Below, piece by piece: positions 10,526-21,497 of a stretch of DNA of 64,000 bases; the stretch's first letter is position 1; every line of letters starts with the position of its first letter. Under the pieces are notes generated by a model. That model saw only the letters and a program-made list of their open reading frames with translations. It did no database searches and was not told the origin of the DNA. This DNA is from Haberlea rhodopensis. Its lineage: Eukaryota; Streptophyta; Magnoliopsida; Lamiales; Gesneriaceae. The position numbers and the translations under genes are program-made. Location: assembly GCA_907163345.1 (NCBI GenBank), contig CAJQUN010000342.1, forward strand, positions 248,001 to 312,000, written 5' to 3'.

Positions 10526-13500
10526 TCACATACCAGAAAACAGTTCTGGATAGTGCTGCACCATGTGTCGCTCCGTCTCCCACGTGGCCTCCTCGACACC
10601 CCTACGATCCCACTGAACTTTGACCATAGGAATAACTTTGTTTCTCAGTCTGCGATCTGCCCTATCCAAAATCCTGATAGGCCGCTCAACATAGGAAACA
10701 TCGGACTCAATTTGAACCTCAGAAGGCTGCAACACATGAGAAGGATCTGGCTCGTACTTCCGCAACATAGACACATGAAATACATCGTGAATGCCAGACA
10801 GAGAGGGCGGTAAAGCCAAACGGTACGCTAGAGTACCAACACGCTGCAAGATCTCATACGGCCCTACATATCTCGGGGATAACTTCCCTCGCATACCAAA
10901 CCGTACCACGCCCCTGAAAGGTGATATCTTCAGAAAGACTCTGTCGCCCAACTGAAACTCCAACGGTCTTCGCCGCTGATTGGCATACGCTGCCTGTCTA
11001 TCCTGAGATGCCTTCCTCTTTTGTCTTATCACCTTTACCTTTTCTTCCATTTCCCGGATCAAATCTGGTCCTCCGACTGATTTGCGATCCACGTCATCCC
11101 AACACAAAGGTGACCTACAACGTCTACCATAGAGGGCCTCAAAAGGAGCCATCTGTATGCTTGCTTGGTAGTTGTTGTTGTAAGAGAACTCTACTAAGGC
11201 TAGCGAGTCCTGCCAAGAAGTATCAAATTCTAACATACAAGCCCTCAACATATCTTCGAGCGTCTGTATCGTATGCTCGGTCTGTCCGTCCGTTTGGGGA
11301 TGATAGGCTGTGATCAACCTCAACTCTGTACCTAGAGCTGACTGAAGACCCTCCCAAAAGTGAGATGTAAACCGCGGATCTCGATCAGACACAATTGAAA
11401 CAGGGATCCCATGCAGTCTCACCACATCTCTGACATAAAACTGTGCCATCCTCAAGTACGTGAAGGTCATACAGTAGGGAATGAAATGAGCACTCTTAGT
11501 CAATCTGTCGATGACTACCCATATAGCATCAAAACCCGAAACAGTCCTCGGTAAGTGGGTCACGAAATCCATAGACACGTGCTGCCACTTCCACTCGGGT
11601 ATCTCCAAACTCCTTAGCTCACCTCCAGGCCTCTGCCTCTCAGCCTTCACCTGTTGACAGATCAAACATCTCTTGACGAATGAGGTGACATCTTGTTTCA
11701 TACGCCTCCACCAGAACTGGCTGCGTAGATCCTTATACATCTTCTTCCCGCCCGGGTGGACACTCATCCTACTGCAATGAGCTCGTTGTAATATACCTCG
11801 ACGCAACTCTGGTACATCCGTGACTACCCATCGGTCACCCATCCTCAAAGAACCGTCCTCAGCCGTCCTGAACTTCGACGACTGACCTGAACGAATTACT
11901 GACAACCATCTCTGAACCTCTATGTCGGTCCCCTGAGCCTTCCTGATGTGATCATAAATAACAGGCTCAGCTAACAAGGTAAAAACCTGTACCGGTGAAG
12001 AAGATACCTCGAAATCCAAACCCAACTGACAGTAGGAGGCAAACATAGCTGATAAACTCATAACATCCTCCGCTGTACTCCTCACCTTCCGACTCAAAGC
12101 GTCGGCTGTCAAGTTTGCTTTTCCCGGGTGGTATTCGATTTCACAGTCATAATCCTTCAGTAGGTCCATCCATCTCCTCTGCCTCATATTCAGCTAAGCC
12201 TATGTAAACAAGAACTTTAGGCTCTTGTGGTCAGTGAAGATGGTAAATGAGGTACCGTATAAGTAGTGTCGCCATATCTTCAAGGCAAACACTATAGCCG
12301 CTAACTCCAAATCATGGACTGGATACCTCGTCTCGTGTGGCTTCAACTGTCTAGAAGCATAAGCCACTACATGTCTGTCCTGCATCAGTACGCATCCTAG
12401 GCCCTGTAGCGATGCGTCAGTATAAAGAACAAATCCTTTGTTCTACCTGGGAATCACCAGAACTGGTGCAGTAGTCAGTCTGTGCTTTAATTCCCTGAAA
12501 CTCTGCTCACAAGCCTCTGACCAACAAAATGGGACTCCCTTCTGAGTCAGTTGTGCAAGTGGTTTGGCGACCTTTGAGAAACCTTCGACGAAACGTAGGT
12601 AATAGCCAGCCAACCCAAGGAAACTCCGAATCTCACTGAAGTAGGGGCGGACCAATCCATAACTGCCTCAATCTTCCTGGGATCTACTGCTATTCCCTCT
12701 CGAGAGATAATGTGACCCAAGAATGATACACTGCTCAGCCAAAATTCACATTTGCTGAGTTTGGCGTAAAACTGGTGATCTCTGAGAATCTGAAGTACTG
12801 TCCTCAAATGCTCGGCATGTTCCTCCTCACTTCTTGAGTAGACAAGGATGTCATCAATGAATACAATCACAAATTGATCAAGATACTCCTGAAATACTCG
12901 GTTCATCAAAGCTCATAAAGACAGTCGGGGCATTCGTCACCCCGAATGGCATCACTAAGAACTTGTAGTGCCCATACCGAGTTCTAAAAGCTGTCTTTTG
13001 GATATAATCAGCTCTAACCCGCACCTGGTGATAGCCTGACCTCAAATCTATCTTTGAGTACACCTCTGTACCCTGCAGCTGGTCGAACAGATCATCAATC
13101 CTCGGAAGTGGATACCTGTTCTTCACTGTGGCCTTGTTCAGTTGCCTGTAGTCAATGCACAGACGCATTGAACCATCCTTCTTTTTCACGAACAAGACTG
13201 GTGCACCCAAGGCGATACACTAGGATGAATGTATCCCATGTCGAGGAGCTCCTGTAACTACACTTTCAGCTCTCTCAGCTCTGCCGGTGCCATCCTGTAT
13301 GGGGCACGAGAAATGGCTGATGTCCCCGGCAGTAGCTCAATGGCAAACTCCACATCTCTGACAGGCGGAAACCCTGGAATCTCATCCGGGAATACATCAA
13401 TGAACTCCGCCACAACTGGAATGTCCTCGGCTCTCACTCCTTTCTCTTCTGATGCATTCATGGCATAAATAAGGTAGCCCATGTGGCCACGCTCCAATAA

Positions 13501-15032
13501 CAGCGACATCTTAACCGCTGCGATCACTGGAATCTTTGGACGAGAGCCGTCCCCATAAAAGGTCCACTGGAACCCCTGATCAGATAAAAAACGTACCATC
13601 CTATGTCGGCAATCTACCACAGCTCGGTATCTGCTCAACACATCAATGCCGATAATGCAGTCAAAATCTGCCATCTCTAACTGAATCAGATCGGCCCTCA
13701 GATCATTGCCCTCAAAATAAATGAGGCAATCAGATAACAGTCGGTCCGCAATCACATGCTTTCCCGTGGGTGTCGAGACCATGAGAGGCGTGGGTAACAG
13801 AGACGAGCACAAGTGGTGTCTTTCCACAAAAGCAGCAGATACAAAAGAATGGGAAGCACATGTATCTATCAAAATAAATGCAGGGTACGTAAGTAAGTAA
13901 CACGTACCAGCAATCACCTCCTCCGGGGCTGCCTCTGCCTGTTCTCGCGTCAAAGCATACACTTGTCCCTGCGGCGGTCCTGTCGCCTGACCTCCCTATG
14001 GTCGAGGCACAAAATGCTGTCTCGGTGGTGCCGTCCTAGCATCAAATCTTGGCCTATTCGGCCCAGGGTCCGCCTGACCTACCCGATTGGGGCAAGCCCG
14101 AGCTAAGTGGCCCACCTTGCCACAAACATAACAGCCTCGGCAGTCACGTGACAAGTGAAGTCCTCCACATCGTTCACACCTGTCCCCTCCTGCCCTACTC
14201 CCTTGTGTAGGCCCCCGATTGCTTTGTTACTGACCTTGAGACTTCTTCCCACCAAATCTGGAAGATGATCACGAGCCTTGATCTGATCCCCTCGTGGCCT
14301 CAAATTATCAGGAACAGGCCTCTGTGATGGTACGAAAGGGGGTACAACGTCCTTATATGCTCCCACAGCAATCTCTGCCAGCTCTGCCCTAGTCAGGGCG
14401 TCATCAAAAGAGCTGGGGTTGTTGGAAACAACCCGATCAAACAATTCTGGCCTCAGTCCTTTCAGAAAGTTCCTCATCTTGGCATGACTGCTGACAGCAA
14501 TATGAGGTACATACCTCAGTAGCGAGGAATACTGCATAGCGTAGTGTGACACTTACAGGCTGCCTTGCTTTAAACCATTGAACTCATCTTCCTTTACTTG
14601 TCTGGCATCTGCAGAAAAGTACCAGTTAAGGAACCGGGTCCTGAATATAGTCCAGTCTACCACCATACCTTGAGCCCTCAGTTCCATCACAGTGGTCTTC
14701 CACCACATAGAAGGCTTCTTCGCCATCTGAAACTCGGCTAACCTCAGCCATGCGGTACGTGCACAGGGCGCAGTCACAAGTATCTGCTCTATCCGTTCTA
14801 GCCACTCTTCGGCCCCTTCTCCAGACTCGGTCCCCTCAAACATGGGTGGACGGAAGTTCAGAAACTGTGTCAAACTGAGCTCCCCTGGTAATAACTTCTG
14901 TGCACTGGGCTCCACTCCCACAGCAGGTGGCGGTAAAGGATTCATCTGAGCAATACTAGCATTCATACTGCCCATATCCCCTACCACTTCATTGAGGTTC
15001 TCCGGGTTAATAGCCGCCATGCTGCAACACAA
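10526..15032 (-). pseudogene. Tekay gag-pol polyprotein of element C, broken
   Basis: This corresponds along its length to the intact polyprotein at 21488-26053, but the frame is broken many times. Gag opens at 15032 and hits a TAA at 14553-14555; gag continues to 14103. The zinc-knuckle region is shifted. The protease/RT linker with DTCASHSF is open at 13258-13962; the Gly of the catalytic DTGA has become Cys. RT is split (12878-13210 and 12547-12909, with FIDDIL present), RNase H is split near 12655, 12385 and 12187, and the last 553 codons are open. That last piece holds the integrase HHCC finger, the DDE core, the GPYEIL module and the chromodomain (YVERPIRILDRADRR...). It is inactive as a unit. 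Confidence 0.9.
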
Positions 15033-15223
15033 GAGTTAACAACAATACCAAAAGCAGTTCATAGTATAAGCCGTTAGATAACAAGAGTATCGTATTCCAA
15101 AAGCATGTTAGTATAACACTTATACAACAATATGCATCACATGCATAACATGCCCAACAATGAATACCTAACCAACTTGTTTCTAAAGGCTACCATTCAC
15201 TGTTCCCTGGTTATCTAACCACT

Positions 15224-15235
15224 GCTCTGATACCA
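15224..15235 (-). other. Primer-binding site of element C (iMet-tRNA)
   Basis: On the minus strand it reads TGGTATCAGAGC, the standard plant initiator-Met tRNA primer site, five bases inside the right (5') LTR boundary. Confidence 0.9.
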
Positions 15236-15240
15236 CTAAA

Positions 15241-17168
15241 TGTGAGACCCCGATACTTAAACATAATGTAAGGTGCAATTATGAGAACTAATCATGCAAT
15301 ATCAAAGTATTTAATCGTGTTGACATCTTGAGCTTAAGGGTCACGTGCACCCATAAAATTTTCAACAGACAATAGTTACATTTCTCAAAACAATAGGAGT
15401 GACACTATAGTTCTACTCTACTACTTGTAGAGACTACGCAAAAGAACTCTGTCCTGGTATTGTAGTAGTACTCCTTACAGCTCAAAGTATCAGCCCCGAC
15501 CCTAGTTCTCCTTAGCAAAAGCACCTACAAAGACAACCCCCAAAACATGAGCACATAGCTATTCATATACAACACAATATGAATACGTAAGGCGTAAATG
15601 CATAAATCATAAATACAAACACTTCCTGTATTTTCATCGCATTTACAACGCCTATTGGTTGTCCCTGTACCATGTACCATAATTCATAAACAACTCATTA
15701 TATGAACATATGGTTTCATAAATAAATGTCATGACATATCATCTCTTTTTCTCGAGTCAGTCATCATCAGTTGTTTTAATGCTTCTTCGCTTCATAATCT
15801 CAAAACAAGCGGTATCTCATCCTCGCTTCTTCATACAAGCGGTATCTCATCCTCGCTTAGTATGGTATACTCCGCTTCCATGTGCAAGCGAGCCTCCCCC
15901 CTCCCGCTCCACATATTTAGCGGTAAAGCGTAAGCATTAAAACCTTCACTGTGATCACCCCTGACTCGTGGAATACACCTCTTTTATTCCACATCACAAT
16001 ATGCAATCACAATGCATAATAACATGTATCAAATTCTTAATGCATCACATTGCATTCATCATGTGTCAAAAACACAAACATAGAATACATGTTACCGTTG
16101 GGATGCCCGTACGTCGCTTACGTACCTTTCCAAAAGATAGAGGAGTCAACCGACTTTATCTCCTCGGCTGTGCTGGCACCTGATATGGTTCTACATAACC
16201 ACACAGCACAATATTAGGCACCTCATAATAATCCGGAAACAAAACTCAAATAAAAATCACATTTACCCTAAAATGTCATCTCGCGATCGATCGCCCCTTT
16301 GCCCCGATCGATCGCGAGATGCTACTGTCTTGCATACCAAAATTATGCAATCCGCGATCGATCGCCCCTTTATTGGCGATCGATCGCCAAAACCCACTGG
16401 AACGTCGCGATCGATCTCGCCTCCTTGGCGATCGATCGCCAACTCTGTTCCTTTGCGCGATTTCCAGAATTCTCTAACACTGATTTTCATACTCTTCGAT
16501 CTAACATGTAAGACATACAACATGCCCAAACAAACATGCTAGTACTTACAATACACTACCCTGAGTGTATTCATATAAAATATATACCCCAAACACAAAC
16601 CCACATGCATTAAAATCACCCATTAACATCTACTCAACTAACTTTTCTGAAAAACAGGGCATTGTCTTCCTGTCCAGATTTTTGAGTACCCACTTTCAAG
16701 CAATTAAATCTACCACATAAGTCATGAATTTTGCTCGAATGAAAATTCCAGGGGCTTCAAAAAACTACCATGTATGTACTCAAACCAAAGGTTTACCAAA
16801 AACCTAGCTAACATGCATGATAACACCTTCACAAATTCACTCCCATCCCATATTTTCCAGAAAAATAGGGTACACCCATTACCCAGATTTTCGAACACTA
16901 TACTTTACATGCTTATATCTTCCACATAAAACATGTAACATGTTCAAGAAAAATACTGGAAGCTTCATAATAACACCATGTAAGCATTTAAAATCGAAGG
17001 TGTTAAGAAACCTAAGCTAACATGCCATTTTTACACCAACAAAAGTATGAACTTAAACAACTTAAATTCAAACCCAGAACATGGTTTCTCACCCTCTTTT
17101 GCTCCGATTTTTACAAGCTTTCCAAGCAGTGAAAATGGAAGATCTCCACCCTAACTTCCTTAGCAGAT
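15241..17168 (-). repeat. 5' LTR of Tekay element C (right copy, truncated)
   Basis: It starts TGTGAGACCCCGATACTT and matches 8105-10030 to within about 1%. Similarity stops at TTCCTTAGCAGAT (17168), where copia LTR sequence begins. The promoter-bearing start of this LTR (its high-coordinate end) is deleted, so the element cannot be transcribed normally. Confidence 0.9.
16278..16440. promoter_or_regulatory. CGATCGATCG palindrome array (Tekay C, right LTR)
   Basis: The six sites match the left LTR array. Differences fall only in the bases between sites. Confidence 0.8.
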
Positions 17169-17449
17169 CTCCACCCATGTGTTGATTTGATATCTCATAT
17201 CAATGAACAATTCATCAATCAACACATACTAGTCTCTACGTATTATCATTATCCCTATTCATGATAATACTTGACTAGGGACATCTTTAAGAATAATACA
17301 ATATTATTCTAAGGACATTAACATATATATTAATTCACATTGCACAGTTAATCGAATAATATATAATAATGAATTGCCATTTCATAAAATCATAAACATT
17401 GTATGTCCAAACAATCATTCAATGATTTGTCTTAGGGCATATCCCAACA
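17169..17449 (-). mobile_element. Solo Ty1/copia LTR, right part
   Basis: This is the other end of the copia LTR begun at 1359. It contains 'ccacccatgtgttgatttgatatctcata', the 'cttgactagggacat' line and the terminus CTTAGGGCATATCCCAACA. It is followed by the TGATA target duplication at 17450-17454. A few hundred bases between the two halves were lost in the deletion that also removed the end of element C. Confidence 0.8.
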
Positions 17450-18311
17450 TGATATCCCTCGCTACACCTTGATAGCGGATATATCTCCTCGCTAGCTACG
17501 TCAGTGGTAAGTACCTTCCTCGCTTGCCCATAACAACCACCGGAACACTCTACCATTTCTAATAACATAATTTAACATACATCATAAACAACATAGCATC
17601 TTTACTCATCATAGACATCATCGTATATTTACTTATCATAATCATCATCATAAACATCATAAATACTTATGCAATCATTGCATAGTCATAGTATAGGAGT
17701 GTGTTTTACCGTCCGATGCCCGTACGTCTCTTACGTACCTTAATTCCAAAAGTGGAGAAGTTGAAGAACTTTATCTCCTTGAAGTTGTTGGTACCTGGGA
17801 TAGTTCTCTTGAGGAAATCCTATCAAGAATCTCACAAACAAAGATTTTGAGAAGATTCCTCCTTCCTCTTTTGCTAAATTTTGAAAATGGGAAAGGGTTA
17901 GGGTTGGGGATGAGAATTGGGGATTTAAAAGTGATGGGGAAAAGTGAGATAAAGTGGGGGGTATAGTGGGGTTATATGAGTTGTTAATTAAATTTGTACC
18001 CCAACAATTAACATGATGTATAAAATACTCCAACATGGTATTTTAAAACATTTTACAAAAATGCACCAAACTTCTACTAAATCCATATTTTCCACATAAT
18101 TAACAACCAATACAATTAAATCATGTTAACACCTCATTTCCCAACATGCATAACATGCACCCTGAAATGCAACCCCCAGGTCACGCCTACCATGTGACTA
18201 AGCATTTCAACAAGATAATTAATTTCAACACATAAATCAATTATCACCATAATTAATCATATAAACATCAACAATGCCCAAATTGCATATAATTAATTTC
18301 GGGGGCATCAC
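17450..18311 (-). mobile_element. LTR K, right part
   Basis: The sequence continues LTR K after the copia insertion and ends with GGGGGCATCACA at 18311, the same terminus as element D's LTRs. It contains a TAGCGG...CTCGCTA hairpin (17473-17494), a short CATCAT-rich stretch and the GTACGT/ACGTAC box (17722-17738). It lacks the CGATCGATCG array. What follows at 18312 is not internal element sequence, so K is a solo or right-hand LTR inserted in LTR H. Confidence 0.75.
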
Positions 18312-19180
18312 ACCTTTAGCTTCGATTTGATTATAGTTTTGTGCTAAATGGTTGAGTTTTGGGTTTTGGGAGATTTTGTAAAATCTTGAAATCTTATGGG
18401 TTTTGTTTTAAAATGGATTATAACCCTTGTTGAGTGTACTAGGGTGTTTGTATGTGGCTATTTTTGAGTTGGAGGGAGTTTCGGTATGTTTTGTGGAGGT
18501 TTTGAAGCTTTTGAAAATGGTGTTTTTCGGGTTCGCGCAGCGACCGATCGATCGGTAGCTTGGACCGATCGATCAGTGCAAGTGCGTAGCGTTGGGTGTT
18601 TATTTCTGTATTTACCGATCGATCGGTATGAGCGACCGATCGATCGGTGGGTGGCTAGCGATCGATCGGTAGCTTGGACCGATCGATCGGTGCCAAGCCG
18701 TAGCTTAAATCGATTTTATGAACAGTTACCGATCGATCGGTAATGGTGACCGATCGATCGGTAGGACGATTGTGTAAAATTGTGTTTTGGGTCCTCCCTT
18801 GGGTTTTATGGAGCGATTATCGACCATTTACTATTTAATCATTGTGTTGGGATGATTGGGGTCGGATTTCATGCTTGTGCATGTAAATTTGGGATTACTC
18901 ATTGATTATGAGTTATTGAATTGTGTTTAGCACATTTCTTCATCGGACCTCGGGACTGAGGCAATGTTGGACTTGAACTATGGAGTTATAAGGTATGTAT
19001 GACGTACGAGCATAGCCCTTTTATATAATTGCAATTGTTGAGTGCTTGGTACACTGTATTGCAATGAATGTGTATGGGAATGCATGATACATGGTATTAG
19101 CAATAAATGTATATGAAATGCATGGTTTGTTGGTAATTGCTACAATGGATATATATATATATATGCGTTGGGAATCATAT
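18312..19180 (+). mobile_element. LTR H, left part (M-type LTR)
   Basis: It aligns with the interior of LTR M (59510-59910), through 'gttgagttttgggttttggg' and 'ttgaaaatggtgtttttcgg'. It carries a palindrome array and a variant dyad box GGTATGTATGACGTACG (18992-19008). The start of H is not in place, probably lying beyond LTR K. H resumes at 28560 after element E. Confidence 0.7.
18542..18763. promoter_or_regulatory. CGATCGATCG palindrome array (LTR H)
   Basis: There are eight sites, mostly the 14-bp perfect palindrome ACCGATCGATCGGT. Compared with the GGC-armed sites of the Tekay elements and the CTC-armed sites of Athila, the arms here change symmetrically to ACC/GGT while the GATCGATC core is fixed. 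Confidence 0.8.
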
Positions 19181-21479
19181 TGTGAGACCCCGTTATCACA
19201 TCAAGATATTAAGGTGCAATTTAGAGAACTAAACATACATGTGATTATATCAGAGTAATGTGCCGTGTTGATTAACCTGAGCTTTAGAGATTACAGTACC
19301 AAAATGTTCCAAAAGGAAAGACATACTTCCTATAAAGGTACTACATCATAGTCTTACTCTACTCAGTAGAAGCTATACAAAAACTCTAACATGCTAATCC
19401 TGTAGCACTCCTTACAGCTCAGCATATCAACCCCGGCCCTGGTTCACGTCAACAAAAGCACCTACAAAGACAACCCCCAACACATGAGCATAACACAATT
19501 CATATTTAACATAATATGAAAGTAAGGCATAAATGCAAATCTTAAACACAAGCCCTTCCTGTATTTCCAGCATTTATATCGCCCATTGGTTGTCCCTGTA
19601 CCATAATTCATAATAGAAACACATTATATGAATGTATGGATATGCAATGTCATGACATTCCTTTTCCCTTAAATCCTTATTTCATCCTGAGCCCTTATCA
19701 TTAGTACATTTTAATGCTTCTTGCTACTCCATGTAAGCGGAATTCTTCATCGCTTCCAATGGACTTTAGCGTTGCTACTCCATGTAAGCGGAATTCTTCA
19801 TCGCTTCCAATGGACTTTAGCGTAAGCCATTAAAATCCTTACTAAGATAACTTTGACTCGTGAAATACACCTCTTATATTTCACAACATACATATGCAAA
19901 AACGATGCATAAAAAAACATGTATCATAACCATAATGCACCACATTGCATTCATCATGTGTCATAAAGACAAACATAAAGTACATGTTACCGTTGGGATG
20001 CCCGTACGTCGCTTACGTACCTTTCAAAAGATAGAGGAGTCAATCGACTTTATCTCCTCGGTTGTGCTGGCACCTGGGATGGTTCTACATAGCCACACAA
20101 CACAATATTAGGCACCTCATAATAATCCGGAAGCAAAACCAAATTAAAAAACCAAATTAATCCTACAATATCATCTCGCGATCGATCGCCCATGAGCCCC
20201 GATCGATCGCGAGATGCTACTGCCTTGCATACCAAAAAAAAAACATTCAGCGATCGATCGCCCCAATATTGGCGATCGATCGCCAAAACCTACTGGAACG
20301 TCGCGATCGATCGCGCCTCCTTGGCGATCGATCGCCAACCTTGTTCCTTTGGCGATTTTCCAGAATTGCTTAACACCGATATTCATACCCTTAAATCTAA
20401 CATGTAGGACATAATACATACCAATATCATCATGCTAGCATTTGAACTACACTACCCTGAGTGTATTCAAACCAAATATACACCCTGAGCATAAACCTAC
20501 ATGCATAAACATCGATCATTTAAACAAGTACTGGATCAACTTTTTCTGGAAACAGGGCACATTTTCATTTCCAGAATTCGTGAGCACCACTTTTCAAGCT
20601 ATTAAAACTAACACATATAACATAAATCGTGCTCAACTAAACATTCCAAGGGCTTCAAAAAACTACCATGCATATTTTTACATCAGAGGTTCTCCAAAAT
20701 ATAAGCTTATCATGCATGATAACACCTCCTCAAAAACACTCCCAACCCACGTTTTCCAGAAAAACAGAGGAAATCTCTACCCAGATTTTTGAGCACTACG
20801 TTTCACAAGCTTAAATCTTCCACATAAAACATGCATCATGCTTAAGGAAAATTACAGAGAGACTCATAAAAACACCATGTAAGCATTTAAATCACAGGTT
20901 TCAAGAAACATATGCTAACATGCCGTTTTTCACCATGCTCAAAAGTAGAACCAAACCAGTTTTCCAGAAAGAAACAGGGTAGGTTTCTCACCCTACTTTG
21001 CCCCGATTTTTGAAGGATTTCCAGGCGATGGAAATGGAAGGGCTCCTCCTAAAATTGCTTAGCAGCTGCTGGATGGTATTTTGGAAGAGGAGGTTCGAAA
21101 TTTGGAGTGCTGGAAAGGTGTTAAATTATTGAGCCAAGTGGAAGCATGGCCAGCTCATGCTGAGTCAAAGTATGGGTTGGGGGGGGGGGTGGTTAAGTGT
21201 TGGGTGGTTTGATGTGTTATGTTTTGGTCCCGAATTAGCACGATGTATTTAAAATAACCCCACATGATATTTATAGTATTTTCTCAACAAAATACTTCAA
21301 TTACCCTTTTGCATGCTTTACCAAAACAAACAATACACACCCCAAAAACCCAATACATGTTACATGCACCCTGAAGTAAATCTCCCCAATAAAATTTATC
21401 CAATCCCATGAATTAACACCTTAACATCACAATATAACTTAAATGATTAAAATCACATAATCATTTCGGGGATATCACA
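19181..21479 (-). repeat. 3' LTR of element E (left copy)
   Basis: It is bounded by TGTGAGACCCCG and GGGGATATCACA. It contains two tandem 53-bp units, each with an AAGCGG...CGCTT hairpin (19735-19755 and 19788-19808), the GTACGT/ACGTAC box near 20005-20021, and the palindrome array. Confidence 0.95.
20172..20336. promoter_or_regulatory. CGATCGATCG palindrome array (element E, left LTR)
   Basis: There are six perfect sites. The first two are joined in a 42-bp inverted repeat with 16-bp arms (ATCTCGCGATCGATCG). The third and fourth flank CCCCAATATT. Confidence 0.8.
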
Positions 21480-21497
21480 ATACTCCCCTACTTATAG
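21480..21497 (-). other. Polypurine tract of element E
   Basis: On the minus strand, AAGTAGGGGAGTAT directly precedes the 3' LTR start TGTGATATCC. It overlaps the gag-pol stop codon, as in elements C and F. Confidence 0.75.

Larger units (their letters stand above)
2392..17168 (-). mobile_element. Tekay-type Ty3/gypsy element C (decayed, contains Athila A)
   Basis: The left LTR starts with the seven bases TGTGAGA at 2392-2398 and continues at 8105 after Athila element A. Removing A and one copy of its TGAGA duplication restores TGTGAGACCCCGATACTT, identical to the start of the right LTR at 15241. Coding remnants lie on the minus strand between the LTRs. The right LTR breaks off at 17168, about 425 bp short of the point where the left LTR ends, and joins copia LTR sequence. 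A deletion therefore removed the end of C and about 0.3-0.4 kb of copia LTR. By eye the LTRs differ at about 16 positions in 1.9 kb. Confidence 0.88.

Noticed and set aside
10553..11313. Plus-strand ORFs across the integrase region of C (and equivalents at 21578-22389, 63073-63333)
   Set aside because: They are antisense shadows of the minus-strand gag-pol frame.
18542..18763. CRISPR-like appearance of palindromes with spacers
   Set aside because: Repeat units are only 12-16 bp, spacers are not unique uniform inserts, the DNA is plant retrotransposon LTR and no cas genes exist.
20172..20336. Resemblance to the cyanobacterial HIP1 octamer GCGATCGC
   Set aside because: Here the core is GATCGATC, 12 bp or longer, and confined to plant LTRs; the resemblance is superficial.
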